Assembly: GCA_944349855.1 (NCBI GenBank) | Contig: CALVNS010000007.1 | Coordinates: 1 to 64,000 of the forward strand | Origin: an uncultured Eubacteriales bacterium | GTDB lineage: Bacteria; Bacillota; Clostridia; Christensenellales; Aristaeellaceae | Length of the DNA: 64,000 nt | Direction of reading: 5' to 3' | In this document: piece by piece, positions 8,561-16,961 of the stretch | Layout of the letters: every line of letters starts with the position of its first letter | Numbering within the stretch: the first letter of the stretch is position 1 | Made by a program: the position numbers and the translations under genes | The notes under the pieces: generated by a model | The model's input: the letters and a program-made list of their open reading frames with translations, nothing else | Told to the model about the DNA's origin: nothing | Database searches by the model: none

Positions 8561-9505
8561 TCAATCTGAGATATCTGATACAGAAACCATATTGTCCAAA
8601 GAGCCATCCGGTTCAAAGTGATACGAGCACTTATATGTTTCTCCCTGATAGCGGTTGAAGATATATATCTCCAAACCCTCGGCCGTCACATTGGGAATCT
8701 GCGCCTTAAAACCCGCGTTATAATACAGATCATTATCGAAATAATCGGCAATATAAGTGATGCTTTCCTTAACAGTGGTATAGACTCGCATCTCTTCCGA
8801 ATTTCCGCATCGGACACCGACCAGGACCTCCGTATCTCCGGCATCCACTTGATCGATAATCGACCATCCAGTCAGCGTCAACGTTCCTTCGGCGTCAATT
8901 TCCACAATGTTTAGACCGCCATTCGTCCAGCCTTTCAGTTCCTTTTCTTCCGGAAGGGACACGGGCTGGGATGGGCGGTAGTGCACCTGGGCATGCCCGT
9001 TCACCTTTTCGAGGATATATCCGGTATCCGTTCGGCAGACCGGAATGCCGTCTTCTTCAACCTGCAGAAGAAGACGATAGGTTGCATCAGGCAGACCTAA
9101 GGGACAAAAATCCAGACCAAATCCAGTCTCTTTTTTGGGAGTAGGGTCAATAACCGTAAACAATCTCCATGCCCAGCTCGTTATTTCTTCTAACTCAATC
9201 TCATAATGGTGACTGTTCGATGAGAGTACCAGGCTTCTCGTCGTCTGTTCATCAGTAGCGTCTGAAATATTGTATATGTACCCTGACATTCGAATTGTAT
9301 CAAACAGTTCATCCGTCTGTTCGCATGTGTCAAGTTGGTAAAAGGCATAACCGGAAACTGGCGAAAGCTCGTCTACCTGCTCAATACTCACATGGTAAAT
9401 GCTGTTGCTAATCCAGGCTATGAACGGGGTTGAAAAGACCATCCATACAATCAGCAGAACCACGCCCAAGCCAAGGATTATTCTTTTAGTTGCAATGCTG
9501 CTCAA
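8561..9505 (-). CDS. Membrane-anchored extracytoplasmic protein, function unknown
   Basis: 314 residues, not recognised. Residues about 8-30 form one membrane helix (IILGLGVVLLIVWMVFSTPF); the rest is a soluble, acidic, beta-rich outer domain with several tryptophans and short repeats of the type GWTNGGLNIVEIDAEG and GWSIIDQVDAGDTEV, which suggest two or three beta-sandwich modules. The start is TTG, overlapping the previous stop as TTGA, with GGAGG 10 bases upstream. Its coupling to the sulfatase-fold gene suggests that both act on the same exported glycan. Base composition matches the AT-rich part of the locus. Confidence 0.6.
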   Translation of the reverse strand: MSSIATKRIILGLGVVLLIVWMVFSTPFIAWISNSIYHVSIEQVDELSPVSGYAFYQLDTCEQTDELFDTIRMSGYIYNISDATDEQTTRSLVLSSNSHHYEIELEEITSWAWRLFTVIDPTPKKETGFGLDFCPLGLPDATYRLLLQVEEDGIPVCRTDTGYILEKVNGHAQVHYRPSQPVSLPEEKELKGWTNGGLNIVEIDAEGTLTLTGWSIIDQVDAGDTEVLVGVRCGNSEEMRVYTTVKESITYIADYFDNDLYYNAGFKAQIPNVTAEGLEIYIFNRYQGETYKCSYHFEPDGSLDNMVSVSDISD

Positions 9506-10932
9506 TGTGACGTAACCTCCTCCATGACCTGCAACGGCACCAGCTCAATATCCGTATTTAAAATCGTATTGAGCATGGTAATCATGATATTGAGGCCGCT
9601 CATTCCCTCAATATCGATTTTTTCCTCGCCGTTGTATAAAGCCGCAAAAATCCGTCTGCGCACGTCATAGGGTTGCTCGCTTCGGAAGCCGTGATCTGAA
9701 ACCACCGCTATCAATGCATTCGGATCGTTTTCAAGGATTGTCTCTATGATTTCCTTGATTTGTGAATTGATAAATTCACACTGCCCAATATAGTTCTTCG
9801 CATTTACACGTTCACGGTTTGGCAAAAGATTCCCGTCTTTATCAAATAAAAATGGAGTATGGGGACAGGAGATATGGCTCAGCACAAACGTATTTCCCTG
9901 AGGGATGTTCTCTGGATTTTGCAGATACTGCAGTTGTGATAAGAGGATCTCTGCCTGGCTGTTGGAATCACCTTGTATTAGTTCCCCGATCGCTGTTCGT
10001 TTCCAAAAGAGAAATACGGTGTCTTCCCCATCCATCGTTACGTCAGTAGAAGCTTTCCCTGCTACGGTTTCTCCCTCAAAGCCATAAAAATCTGCCGCTC
10101 CTATCCCGACGACATGATATCCATATGACTCCAAAAGGGGAACAAGTACCGCGTTTTCACGATGCTGCAAGATCAGATTCCAATCCTCCAGCATGGTTCG
10201 TTCATCGCTATACGCGGCCACATAATCCAAATTGGCGATATTCGCCGTTATTACTGCCGTCATATCGGTTTCGTTTTCCGACGTATAGGATACGCTGAAC
10301 CCCTTTTCCTCCAGCCAATCTGTAAAAGGGGTGTTGTCGAATCCCAAGTATTCCTCAAATTCGTAATTGCTCGAATATTCGTCAAACAGGAGCCAGTAGG
10401 CATTTCGTCCGCTTGTTTCCATCGTGCTTGTCGCAGGAGTGCCTGACTGCTTCGTTTCCTCCACATCCTCCGGTGCGGAAAGCAGATACGGCGTTGCCAT
10501 ACCCACATTCAACACGACCAGCAGGCTAAATACCACCGTCAAAACTGGCGCGGCTATTTCAATCACGCTCTGAGGAAGACGCCGGGCAAGTACAATGCAG
10601 CCAGCGGCAATCAGTATCAGCAGCGTAGCAGTGTGCCAATACCGCATAGAGGGAACCAGCCACGTAAATGCATCTTGCAGTGCAGCCCCATTGGTAAAAA
10701 GTATCACAATGAGTATCGTACCTGTTGCTGCTCTTTGGGCGTTTCTCAGCAACAACAAAAGCAGGCCCAGCAATAACAAGCCGCCGCCGGCCATTATACC
10801 CATTGTTTTAACGATTCGGGATATGTCCGGGATCTGATTCACATTGTTCATCCATAGAACCACCAATGGATAAATGCTTGCAAAGACAGTTCCAAGTAAG
10901 GCGTACCAAAGTCCTTTGAATCTGTTTTTCAT
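9502..10932 (-). CDS. Membrane sulfatase-fold (alkaline phosphatase superfamily) protein, GacH/LtaS-like layout
   Basis: 476 residues. The first about 160 hold four or five membrane helices (for example LLLLGLLLLLLRN and TVVFSLLVVLNVGMA). The outer domain has the sulfatase-type metal-site order: an early Asp in YWLLFDEYSSNYEF, a Thr-rich stretch ETDMTAVITANIANLDY where the nucleophile should lie, and VVSDHGFRSEQP with the metal-binding Asp-His. LtaS, GacH and phosphoethanolamine transferases share this build, and GacH adds glycerol phosphate to a streptococcal rhamnan. By analogy it could transfer a phospho- or phosphono-group onto the exported polysaccharide; this is inference. A simple hydrolase is the alternative. 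Confidence 0.7.
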   Translation of the reverse strand: MKNRFKGLWYALLGTVFASIYPLVVLWMNNVNQIPDISRIVKTMGIMAGGGLLLLGLLLLLLRNAQRAATGTILIVILFTNGAALQDAFTWLVPSMRYWHTATLLILIAAGCIVLARRLPQSVIEIAAPVLTVVFSLLVVLNVGMATPYLLSAPEDVEETKQSGTPATSTMETSGRNAYWLLFDEYSSNYEFEEYLGFDNTPFTDWLEEKGFSVSYTSENETDMTAVITANIANLDYVAAYSDERTMLEDWNLILQHRENAVLVPLLESYGYHVVGIGAADFYGFEGETVAGKASTDVTMDGEDTVFLFWKRTAIGELIQGDSNSQAEILLSQLQYLQNPENIPQGNTFVLSHISCPHTPFLFDKDGNLLPNRERVNAKNYIGQCEFINSQIKEIIETILENDPNALIAVVSDHGFRSEQPYDVRRRIFAALYNGEEKIDIEGMSGLNIMITMLNTILNTDIELVPLQVMEEVTSH

Positions 10933-11247
10933 TTTTTATCCCCGTTTCAACTGGTTTCTTTTTTGCATCCGGTGAGCTCTTTCATGAATGAGATCTCATG
11001 CCTTGTTGGATTGACCGTTGTTCAAGCGATCGAATGATCCGATCTGTGCCTCAAGCGCATGACGCTTTCAGCCCGGGCTGGATTCATGTCTCCTGACGTG
11101 ATCTTCATGGGCGATATTCTCCAAATCGCAGACCTTCGAGTCCGCTTTGCCTGCTCCTGCACCGGCACATGTTGCTGCAGTCTGTCGACCGCAAAAGTTC
11201 TGCTTATAGGGCCTGGCCCGCCTGATTTTCCCTTCAATCATCTTCCT
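10933..11247 (-). other. 315-base gap with no recognisable gene
   Basis: Between the sulfatase-fold gene and the split RgpF gene I find no open frame on the minus strand with a plausible ribosome binding site or family motif. Short frames exist on both strands but look composition-driven. GC content is a little higher than in the flanking genes. It may be a gene remnant. Confidence 0.4.
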
Positions 11248-12249
11248 TTATACACAGTCTGTAAAGTCTTTGGGTCCAAAAATGCGTCGCTTTATCCGCA
11301 TGACCCGTCGAAAGATCGAATCGGGAAGGAAACGCTGCAGCAGTTCTTTTCCCTTGCGAAGGATGTGGAGTTGTACCCAATAGATGATCTTTGATTTCCT
11401 GTACCGCCATATGGTTCTGAAGGATTCTCTATCATAACCTAGAAACCAACGTAATTTAGTCTGTACTTGAAACGCACGGCTCAGTTTTGCATAGTATTCT
11501 TCTCGTTCCTGATTATAGCTTTCCAACTGTCTATAATAACGTTTTTTAATTTCCAGCACATTATTCATCCAGCTGGAACTGGCCTCATAGCCCAGGCAGT
11601 TATGAACGATCATCTGCGATGTGATCGCATATTGTGGAAGATATCCGTTTGACTGGCATAGCAGGGCGAATAGATATCCAACATAGTTGGACCCGAACAG
11701 CTTGAACTGTAATGCGGCAAGATTTTCGATTGCTTTACACCGAATCACGGCGCAGCCACCCAGCGGGCTGAGGGGAGGCTTGTCGATCGCAGTAGGAACA
11801 TGCAGATCATTCTCTCTGAGCCATCGCTGCGACAGCTTAAAATAATCCGCCCAGTTCTCATATTGCTCCCAGTTGCTGGACTGTACATAATCGACAGGAT
11901 AAGACAACATGCCAACGAGCGATTGTTCCTGCATGATGCCGATCATGCTGTCAGCAATGCGCCTGTCCTCAAGCATGGCATACAGATAGTACTCCTGACG
12001 GGCGGCATAATTGCGCTTGGATTCATTTTGACCGCATTTAGGAGGATCGATGTATATAACATAGTCATAATCAAGATATGATGCATCGACTCCTGTAAAC
12101 AATCCCTTAGGCTCTGTGCTAACATGCTTGCTGACAAACACATCGTAGTCCGCCCTGTATTGATTCAACAGGGAAAGGAATCTCCGTGAATCCAATATGT
12201 TTTCCATGTTGGCAAATACCGCTTTGCGGCATAACACATATTGAGTCAT
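11248..12249 (-). CDS. RgpF-like protein, C-terminal half (split partner)
   Basis: 333 residues. It aligns by eye with the second half of the 592-residue RgpF-like protein encoded at 13560-15338: YDYVIYIDPPK against YDYVFVVNPCE, VGMLSYPVDYV against IGLAGALRPLS, and SPLGGCAVIRCKAIENL against SGIGIFCVRTQALSK. It starts with ATG overlapping the stop of the N-terminal half (ATGA). The C-terminus (about 255-333) is strongly basic. The pair probably works as two chains in rhamnan assembly. A frameshift origin is likely, but each part has kept its own start. Confidence 0.65.
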   Translation of the reverse strand: MTQYVLCRKAVFANMENILDSRRFLSLLNQYRADYDVFVSKHVSTEPKGLFTGVDASYLDYDYVIYIDPPKCGQNESKRNYAARQEYYLYAMLEDRRIADSMIGIMQEQSLVGMLSYPVDYVQSSNWEQYENWADYFKLSQRWLRENDLHVPTAIDKPPLSPLGGCAVIRCKAIENLAALQFKLFGSNYVGYLFALLCQSNGYLPQYAITSQMIVHNCLGYEASSSWMNNVLEIKKRYYRQLESYNQEREEYYAKLSRAFQVQTKLRWFLGYDRESFRTIWRYRKSKIIYWVQLHILRKGKELLQRFLPDSIFRRVMRIKRRIFGPKDFTDCV

Positions 12250-13166
12250 GATTTTCCCTCCTCATGACTTCGGGCAGGGGATTGCGCAATGTCTATGACA
12301 TGCATCATCAGCAAAGAATCGACAATATCTCGTTGATTGCAGGTCCTGATCAAGTTCTTCATGACCATCTGTGTGTCATAATCAGTACTTTGCAGAAAGC
12401 GCCAAAACGCATAGACTGAGGGAACGAGGGTAGGAAATTCACTTTTTGATGTAAAAAAGGATCTGCGTTTAAAAAAAGGGGACTTCAAATCACGCACAAC
12501 AACGAGCGGGGCCGTAATAAGTGGACAGCAGGTAAACACTCCGGGATCCAAGCTGCTATAGTCGGTGTAACAATCCCATTTGTAGCCCAGGTCTGCAAAT
12601 TTCTTGGTGATGACCTGTTCATATGTTCCGCCACTTTCATAATAGGACTTTATTTCAGGCATATGATCCCATAGCTTATGAAATGCTTTTGAGGAAAACA
12701 GACTTTTTCGGAAGGCCGTAAAGCTGGACTGTATATGCTCCGGGATATATCCATAGGGGTTTTTCCAAAGCTTCACGGCGCTTGGATCTTTCTCCTCAAA
12801 GCATTTGGTAATCCCCCAGAAGTCGAGATCGCGTTGTTCCATCTCCTGAAACATAGGGGCAAGATCATATATTGGCCCCATTATGGTATGATTCATCAAG
12901 ATGATCTCATCATATTCCATCAATCCATCCCAGCCAATGGAGTCAATTGCGGTCTTATAGGCCCACACATCAAAGCCGTGATTATCCCGGACGATCACGG
13001 AATCCACCCTTTTTTCAAGCTCCGTTTTGCATTGTGGCATCAACTTCCCATTGATAACCGCCACAATGGCTGCAACAAATGGCCGCAGTTTGTCAATCGC
13101 AAAATAGATGTAATCATCCAAAATGCCATCTCCATCATAGGCGAAATAGATCAATAATCGTTTCAT
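12246..13166 (-). CDS. Rhamnan synthesis protein F-like, N-terminal half (split partner)
   Basis: 306 residues of the RgpF (DUF616-like) type. Hallmarks are MKRLLIYFAYDGDGILDDYI, VIVRDNHGFDVWAYKTAI, EIILMNHTIMGPIYDLAPMF, DFWGIT and NPYGYIPEHIQSSFTAFRK. RgpF proteins act in the cytoplasm in the synthesis of rhamnose-glucose cell wall polysaccharides. The ATG at 13166 is chosen because it aligns with the start of the neighbouring paralog; a GTG at 13181 is the alternative. It stops where the C-terminal half begins. Confidence 0.8.
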   Translation of the reverse strand: MKRLLIYFAYDGDGILDDYIYFAIDKLRPFVAAIVAVINGKLMPQCKTELEKRVDSVIVRDNHGFDVWAYKTAIDSIGWDGLMEYDEIILMNHTIMGPIYDLAPMFQEMEQRDLDFWGITKCFEEKDPSAVKLWKNPYGYIPEHIQSSFTAFRKSLFSSKAFHKLWDHMPEIKSYYESGGTYEQVITKKFADLGYKWDCYTDYSSLDPGVFTCCPLITAPLVVVRDLKSPFFKRRSFFTSKSEFPTLVPSVYAFWRFLQSTDYDTQMVMKNLIRTCNQRDIVDSLLMMHVIDIAQSPARSHEEGKS

Positions 13167-13181
13167 CAAACCATCAGCCAC

Positions 13182-13559
13182 CCTGTTAGAATTTTTTTCG
13201 CAATGAATGGTGCCAAATCATAGAACGGATTTTACCATTTCACAAGCTTGGTCCCATCAAGAGGAGAAGCTATCGCCCTGGCCAAATCTTTGGCTTCTTT
13301 CCAATTTTCAGGACTGATTTTATGTGGAATATCGTCCGTTTAGCATGTACTAATGCAAGAGCCTTTTTGTTACGATATCGCCGAAGCGAAAGAATGCCTT
13401 CTGCCTGCAGCAAACCAGTTCGCATGCGCCATATACATAGTGTTTTTCTATCTCTCGAACCTCTCGGTCCATGTTGATTGCTCCTCCACTGACACGCTCC
13501 GCGATTTTTTCGTTCTGCCCGACTACCGCGACTGACGTTTGATCATCTTCGTATTATTG
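13182..13559 (-). pseudogene. Decayed remnant between the two RgpF-type genes
   Basis: No intact gene here. On the minus strand one frame near 13197-13325 reads ENWKEAKDLARAIASPLDG, then TKLVKW, a TAA stop, and then NPFYDLAPFIAKKILTG, which looks like the end of a coding region broken by a single stop codon. A second short frame (about 13353-13475) reads EKHYVYGACELVCCRQK and FRFGDIVTKRLLH. I do not recognise the family; a glycosyltransferase C-terminus would fit the setting. It lies directly before the split rgpF gene, in the same direction. Confidence 0.5.
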
Positions 13560-15338
13560 TTATGTGCCCCCGGGCGTGCCCTTGTTATAGCGATGTTTTG
13601 CCCGGTAATAAGCCCAATATGCGCTGAGCCTGTTATGGATACGTTGCCTTGCTTCCCTGTCGTTGCAAAACAGTGCAGAGAACACTACACGTACTCTGCC
13701 AAGTCCTAGATGCCGCTTGGCATTCAACTGCGCAGAAGCTGCGCTTTCAACAATGCCAATGCCAGTATTTTTAATCAACTGTTGTGCAGCCCAGTACTCT
13801 GATATCAAATCAGCCTCGGAAGCAAATTCAATCGTCATTTGCTGTTGGCTTTGCATGAGCACTGCCAGCAACTGTTCCAGCATCCTTCCATCATAGTCAG
13901 GACACAGACTCATCAGCTGCGGAACAGCTTTAGATAGGGCTTGTGTGCGGACGCAGAAGATTCCGATGCCTGAGCCACAGGGCAGATCATTTTCGCCAAC
14001 TTTCAGTCTCTCAAGCCCCTGGAAGTATTTTTGACACGCATCCCTCCACATGGACTGTAGCGGCCTAAATGCGCTAAGAGGACGCAGCGCTCCTGCAAGC
14101 CCAATGTAGGGCTCATTTTTCATAACCTGCAAAATGCCATTGATCTTTTCTGCACTGCCGAAAAAAAGTTCGAGTGCCTTTCCCACCTGCTCCATCATGG
14201 CAAACTTATCAAAGGTGTGAATCTCACAAGGATTTACGACAAATACATAATCGTATTTTTCAAAATTAGCAGCTGCTCCCGTAAAAAGATTTTCCCAGTT
14301 CTTTTTTCCATTTCGACATTCGATAATCTCTAGCTGCGAAAGTTTTTGTAAAGAAGCCTCATATCTTTTCCAGTCTATTGCCGCAGCATATTCCCCCAAA
14401 TTGAGAAAAACGGCTATTTTTGCATTGCATGTCGCTTCTAATGGAGAAGGCTGAAGGCGAATGATATTCATGTGCGGTTCGTATTCCCACTGACAGCAGG
14501 TCCTCACGATATTTTCATAGATCATCCCCACATCATAATCCGTATTTTGCTTCAAATATGTCAGAAGCCTAGCAGAGGCTGAAGCGCTGCCTCCACGCTG
14601 AAGAAAATGGTCCAAGTTTATAAAACAGTTTTTCCTTTTGAATATAGGACAATGCCTATCCCTCAGCATGATATCCGGCAAATCGAAAAGCGGATAAGGC
14701 GTGTATACAGACAAGTTTTCACTGTCCACGTAGGACATCCATCGGAAGCCTTGGTCGCTGAAATATTTGGTCATATAGCTTTCATGGCGGCCGACGGATT
14801 CCTCATAGCTGTGAATGGGGGGCATGTCTTCCCAGTATCGCTGAAATACAGAATGGGAGGTCAGCTTTTTTCGAAAGGCCACAAAATGGGACTGCAAATG
14901 CACCGGCAAATATCCGTAAGGGTTACAGTTGGAAGGATCATACCCCACGCCATAGTGAACCGTGATACCCCAAAAATCCACTTCCTGATGTTCCATTTTG
15001 TTGAACATCTCTGCAAATGAGGATACAGGACCCATAATGGTAAAGTTAAAAAGAATCAGTTCATCATAGGAAATAATGCTGTCCCAGCCCATTTTTTCGA
15101 TGGCTTCTTTATATGCCCATACATCAAAGCCGTTATTCTCCCGAACCAGCAATTCATATTCCAGCGAAGGAATCCTTGCATACCGGTCAAATATATGCTT
15201 GGATTCATTGGTGATTTTCCCATTTACCACAATCATCAGGCGGTTGAGAAAAGGGATCATTTGATCCAATAAAAAGGGAATATATCGGTCTACGATGCCA
15301 TCCTTATCGTAAAAAAAGAAAACAGCGGCCCGCTTCAA
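13560..15338 (-). CDS. Rhamnan synthesis protein F-like, full length
   Basis: 592 residues. The N-terminal half carries the RgpF motifs LKRAAVFFFYDKDGIVDRYI, LLVRENNGFDVWAYKEAI, ELILFNFTIMGPVSSFAEMF, DFWGIT and NPYGYLPVHLQSHFVAFRK. The second half (about 300-592) is the region found as a separate gene at 11248-12249. I place the start at the TTG at 15338: AGGAGG is 10 bases upstream, the codon aligns with the ATG of the paralog, and a GTG at 15347 would leave only one base after the ribosome binding site. Its start is 14 bases after the epimerase stop. It probably acts in rhamnose polymer assembly. Confidence 0.8.
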   Translation of the reverse strand: MKRAAVFFFYDKDGIVDRYIPFLLDQMIPFLNRLMIVVNGKITNESKHIFDRYARIPSLEYELLVRENNGFDVWAYKEAIEKMGWDSIISYDELILFNFTIMGPVSSFAEMFNKMEHQEVDFWGITVHYGVGYDPSNCNPYGYLPVHLQSHFVAFRKKLTSHSVFQRYWEDMPPIHSYEESVGRHESYMTKYFSDQGFRWMSYVDSENLSVYTPYPLFDLPDIMLRDRHCPIFKRKNCFINLDHFLQRGGSASASARLLTYLKQNTDYDVGMIYENIVRTCCQWEYEPHMNIIRLQPSPLEATCNAKIAVFLNLGEYAAAIDWKRYEASLQKLSQLEIIECRNGKKNWENLFTGAAANFEKYDYVFVVNPCEIHTFDKFAMMEQVGKALELFFGSAEKINGILQVMKNEPYIGLAGALRPLSAFRPLQSMWRDACQKYFQGLERLKVGENDLPCGSGIGIFCVRTQALSKAVPQLMSLCPDYDGRMLEQLLAVLMQSQQQMTIEFASEADLISEYWAAQQLIKNTGIGIVESAASAQLNAKRHLGLGRVRVVFSALFCNDREARQRIHNRLSAYWAYYRAKHRYNKGTPGGT

Positions 15339-15352
15339 GGGTTTCACCCCTC

Positions 15353-16192
15353 CTATGCCAAAAAGTCTGCGCCCATAATTTGTCGAATCTTTTGGGTATC
15401 CCCCCAAACGCCAGGAGAGTCATAGGCACGGTCGGGATACGCCCCATACAACAGCTTGATTTTGAAATGGTTTTCTGCAATGAATTCTTCCATTTTTTCT
15501 CCAAGACTAATGGGGTTCCCGCTGCATACGTTAATAATTCCTGTTACAGTGTCCTGTGTGGTTGCGGCAACAATTTGTTTTGCCAAAGCATCTACATGGA
15601 TAAAATCATATTTGTTTTTTCCACTTGTAAACGGAAACTCTTTTTTCCCATCGATCTCCGCCTGTTGTAATTTGGAAAAGACGGAATTCCCTCGGAGATT
15701 ATCCCCATAGATATAATAGGCGCGAAGCCAATACAGCTTAAAATCCTGTTCCTTGGAGAGCAGAACCACCGCCTGTCGAAGCGCATTTTTGGCAACGCCA
15801 TATAAGGACAGCGGCGCGCAAGGAGTTTTTTCATCAATGGGCCCTTCCCAATAGCCGATCTCATGCATTGTACCCATCACGGCGATACGCTTGCAGCCTG
15901 CAAGGACCATATTTCTTAAAAACATATAATGGCTCGACAGATATTCCATATGCGCTTGTGCATTGTGGACAAATCCATGTCTCCATGCCAAATGGACAAG
16001 TAAATCTGGCTTTCCCAATTCGTCAAACAGGTTTTCCTTCCCTGAAAAAATATCCGTGTGCGCAATGCTGGCACGTTCGTCAAGGCCTTTATAGTCAATA
16101 TCACACGCTATGACTGAATGTCCCTGATCCAAAAAGGCCTTTACCACATGTCTCCCTATATATCCGGAGGCTCCAGTTACTACAACCTTCAT
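15353..16192 (-). CDS. NAD-dependent epimerase/dehydratase
   Basis: 279-residue extended short-chain dehydrogenase. The Rossmann loop is VTGASGYIGRHVVKAFLDQG with the acidic residue of the cofactor site in ACDIDYKG. The active site should be YxxxK, seen in LSLYGVAKNALRQAV, with a serine or threonine upstream in AVMGTMHEIG. It most resembles nucleotide-sugar epimerases or reductases of polysaccharide loci; the sugar cannot be told from sequence. The start has AAGGAG 8 bases upstream. It lies between the ABC transporter ATPase and rgpF. Confidence 0.8.
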   Translation of the reverse strand: MKVVVTGASGYIGRHVVKAFLDQGHSVIACDIDYKGLDERASIAHTDIFSGKENLFDELGKPDLLVHLAWRHGFVHNAQAHMEYLSSHYMFLRNMVLAGCKRIAVMGTMHEIGYWEGPIDEKTPCAPLSLYGVAKNALRQAVVLLSKEQDFKLYWLRAYYIYGDNLRGNSVFSKLQQAEIDGKKEFPFTSGKNKYDFIHVDALAKQIVAATTQDTVTGIINVCSGNPISLGEKMEEFIAENHFKIKLLYGAYPDRAYDSPGVWGDTQKIRQIMGADFLA

Positions 16193-16219
16193 TTTGATCT
16201 CTCCTTTACACGATTTTTT

Positions 16220-16951
16220 TCAGTTGTTTTCCTTGTATAGATGGCATATTTCGTCGGAAGCTCCAGCTTTGCGAACCATCCCGTTCTCCAGCCACACGAC
16301 GCGGCTGCACATCTCCCGGATCTGTTCGATATCATGGCTCACAAACAGCACTGTCGTACCCCCGCTCATTAGTTCCATCATCCGTCTTCGGCTCTTCTCC
16401 TGAAACTCCGCATCGCCCACTGCAAGCACCTCGTCCACAATCAGCACCTCCGGCACCACCACCGTCGCCACCGAAAACGCAAGCCTCGCTACCATACCTG
16501 ACGAATAGTTGCGCAGCGGCATGTCAATGAATGGCCCGATCTCCGAAAAAGCCACGATCTCATCGTATTTGCTCTTGAGAAACTCCTCGGAATAGCCCAG
16601 AATCGCGCCATTCAGGAAGATGTTCTCCCTGCCAGTCATATCGAAATCAAAGCCGCTGCCCAGCTCCAGCATCGGCGCGACATTTCCGCGTACAATCACA
16701 CTGCCCTCCGTCGGCTTCAAAATGCCGGAAATCACCTTGAGCAGCGTGCTCTTGCCTGCGCCGTTATGTCCGATCAGCCCCATGACCTCTCCGCGCTTGA
16801 CGTCGAAGCTCACATGCTTGAGGGCCTCAAACTCGTTGTATTTCAGCTTTCCACGCAGCCGGGCAATGGCATATTCCTTGATGCTGCTGATGCGGTCGTT
16901 GGCCATGCGAAAGCGCATGGACACATCCTTGACCTCGATCATCGTTTCCAT
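16220..16951 (-). CDS. Polysaccharide ABC exporter, ATP-binding subunit (TagH/RgpD/Wzt type)
   Basis: 243 residues. Walker A is GHNGAGKSTLLKV, the signature is LRNYSSGMVARLAFS and Walker B is VLIVDEVLAVGD, followed by the switch His in FVSHDIEQI. The MIEVKDVSMRFRMANDRISS opening and the NYSSGM signature are typical of TagH/RgpD-type ATPases that power export of wall teichoic acids or rhamnans. There is no C-terminal carbohydrate-binding domain. The start at 16951 has GAGG 8 bases upstream and follows the permease stop by 10 bases. It pairs with the permease next door. Confidence 0.92.
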   Translation of the reverse strand: METMIEVKDVSMRFRMANDRISSIKEYAIARLRGKLKYNEFEALKHVSFDVKRGEVMGLIGHNGAGKSTLLKVISGILKPTEGSVIVRGNVAPMLELGSGFDFDMTGRENIFLNGAILGYSEEFLKSKYDEIVAFSEIGPFIDMPLRNYSSGMVARLAFSVATVVVPEVLIVDEVLAVGDAEFQEKSRRRMMELMSGGTTVLFVSHDIEQIREMCSRVVWLENGMVRKAGASDEICHLYKENN

Positions 16952-16961
16952 CCGCTTCACC

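Noticed and set aside
11059..11394. 111-codon plus-strand frame covering the gap after the split RgpF gene
   Set aside because: Overlaps the RgpF-like gene end and has no ribosome binding site or motif.
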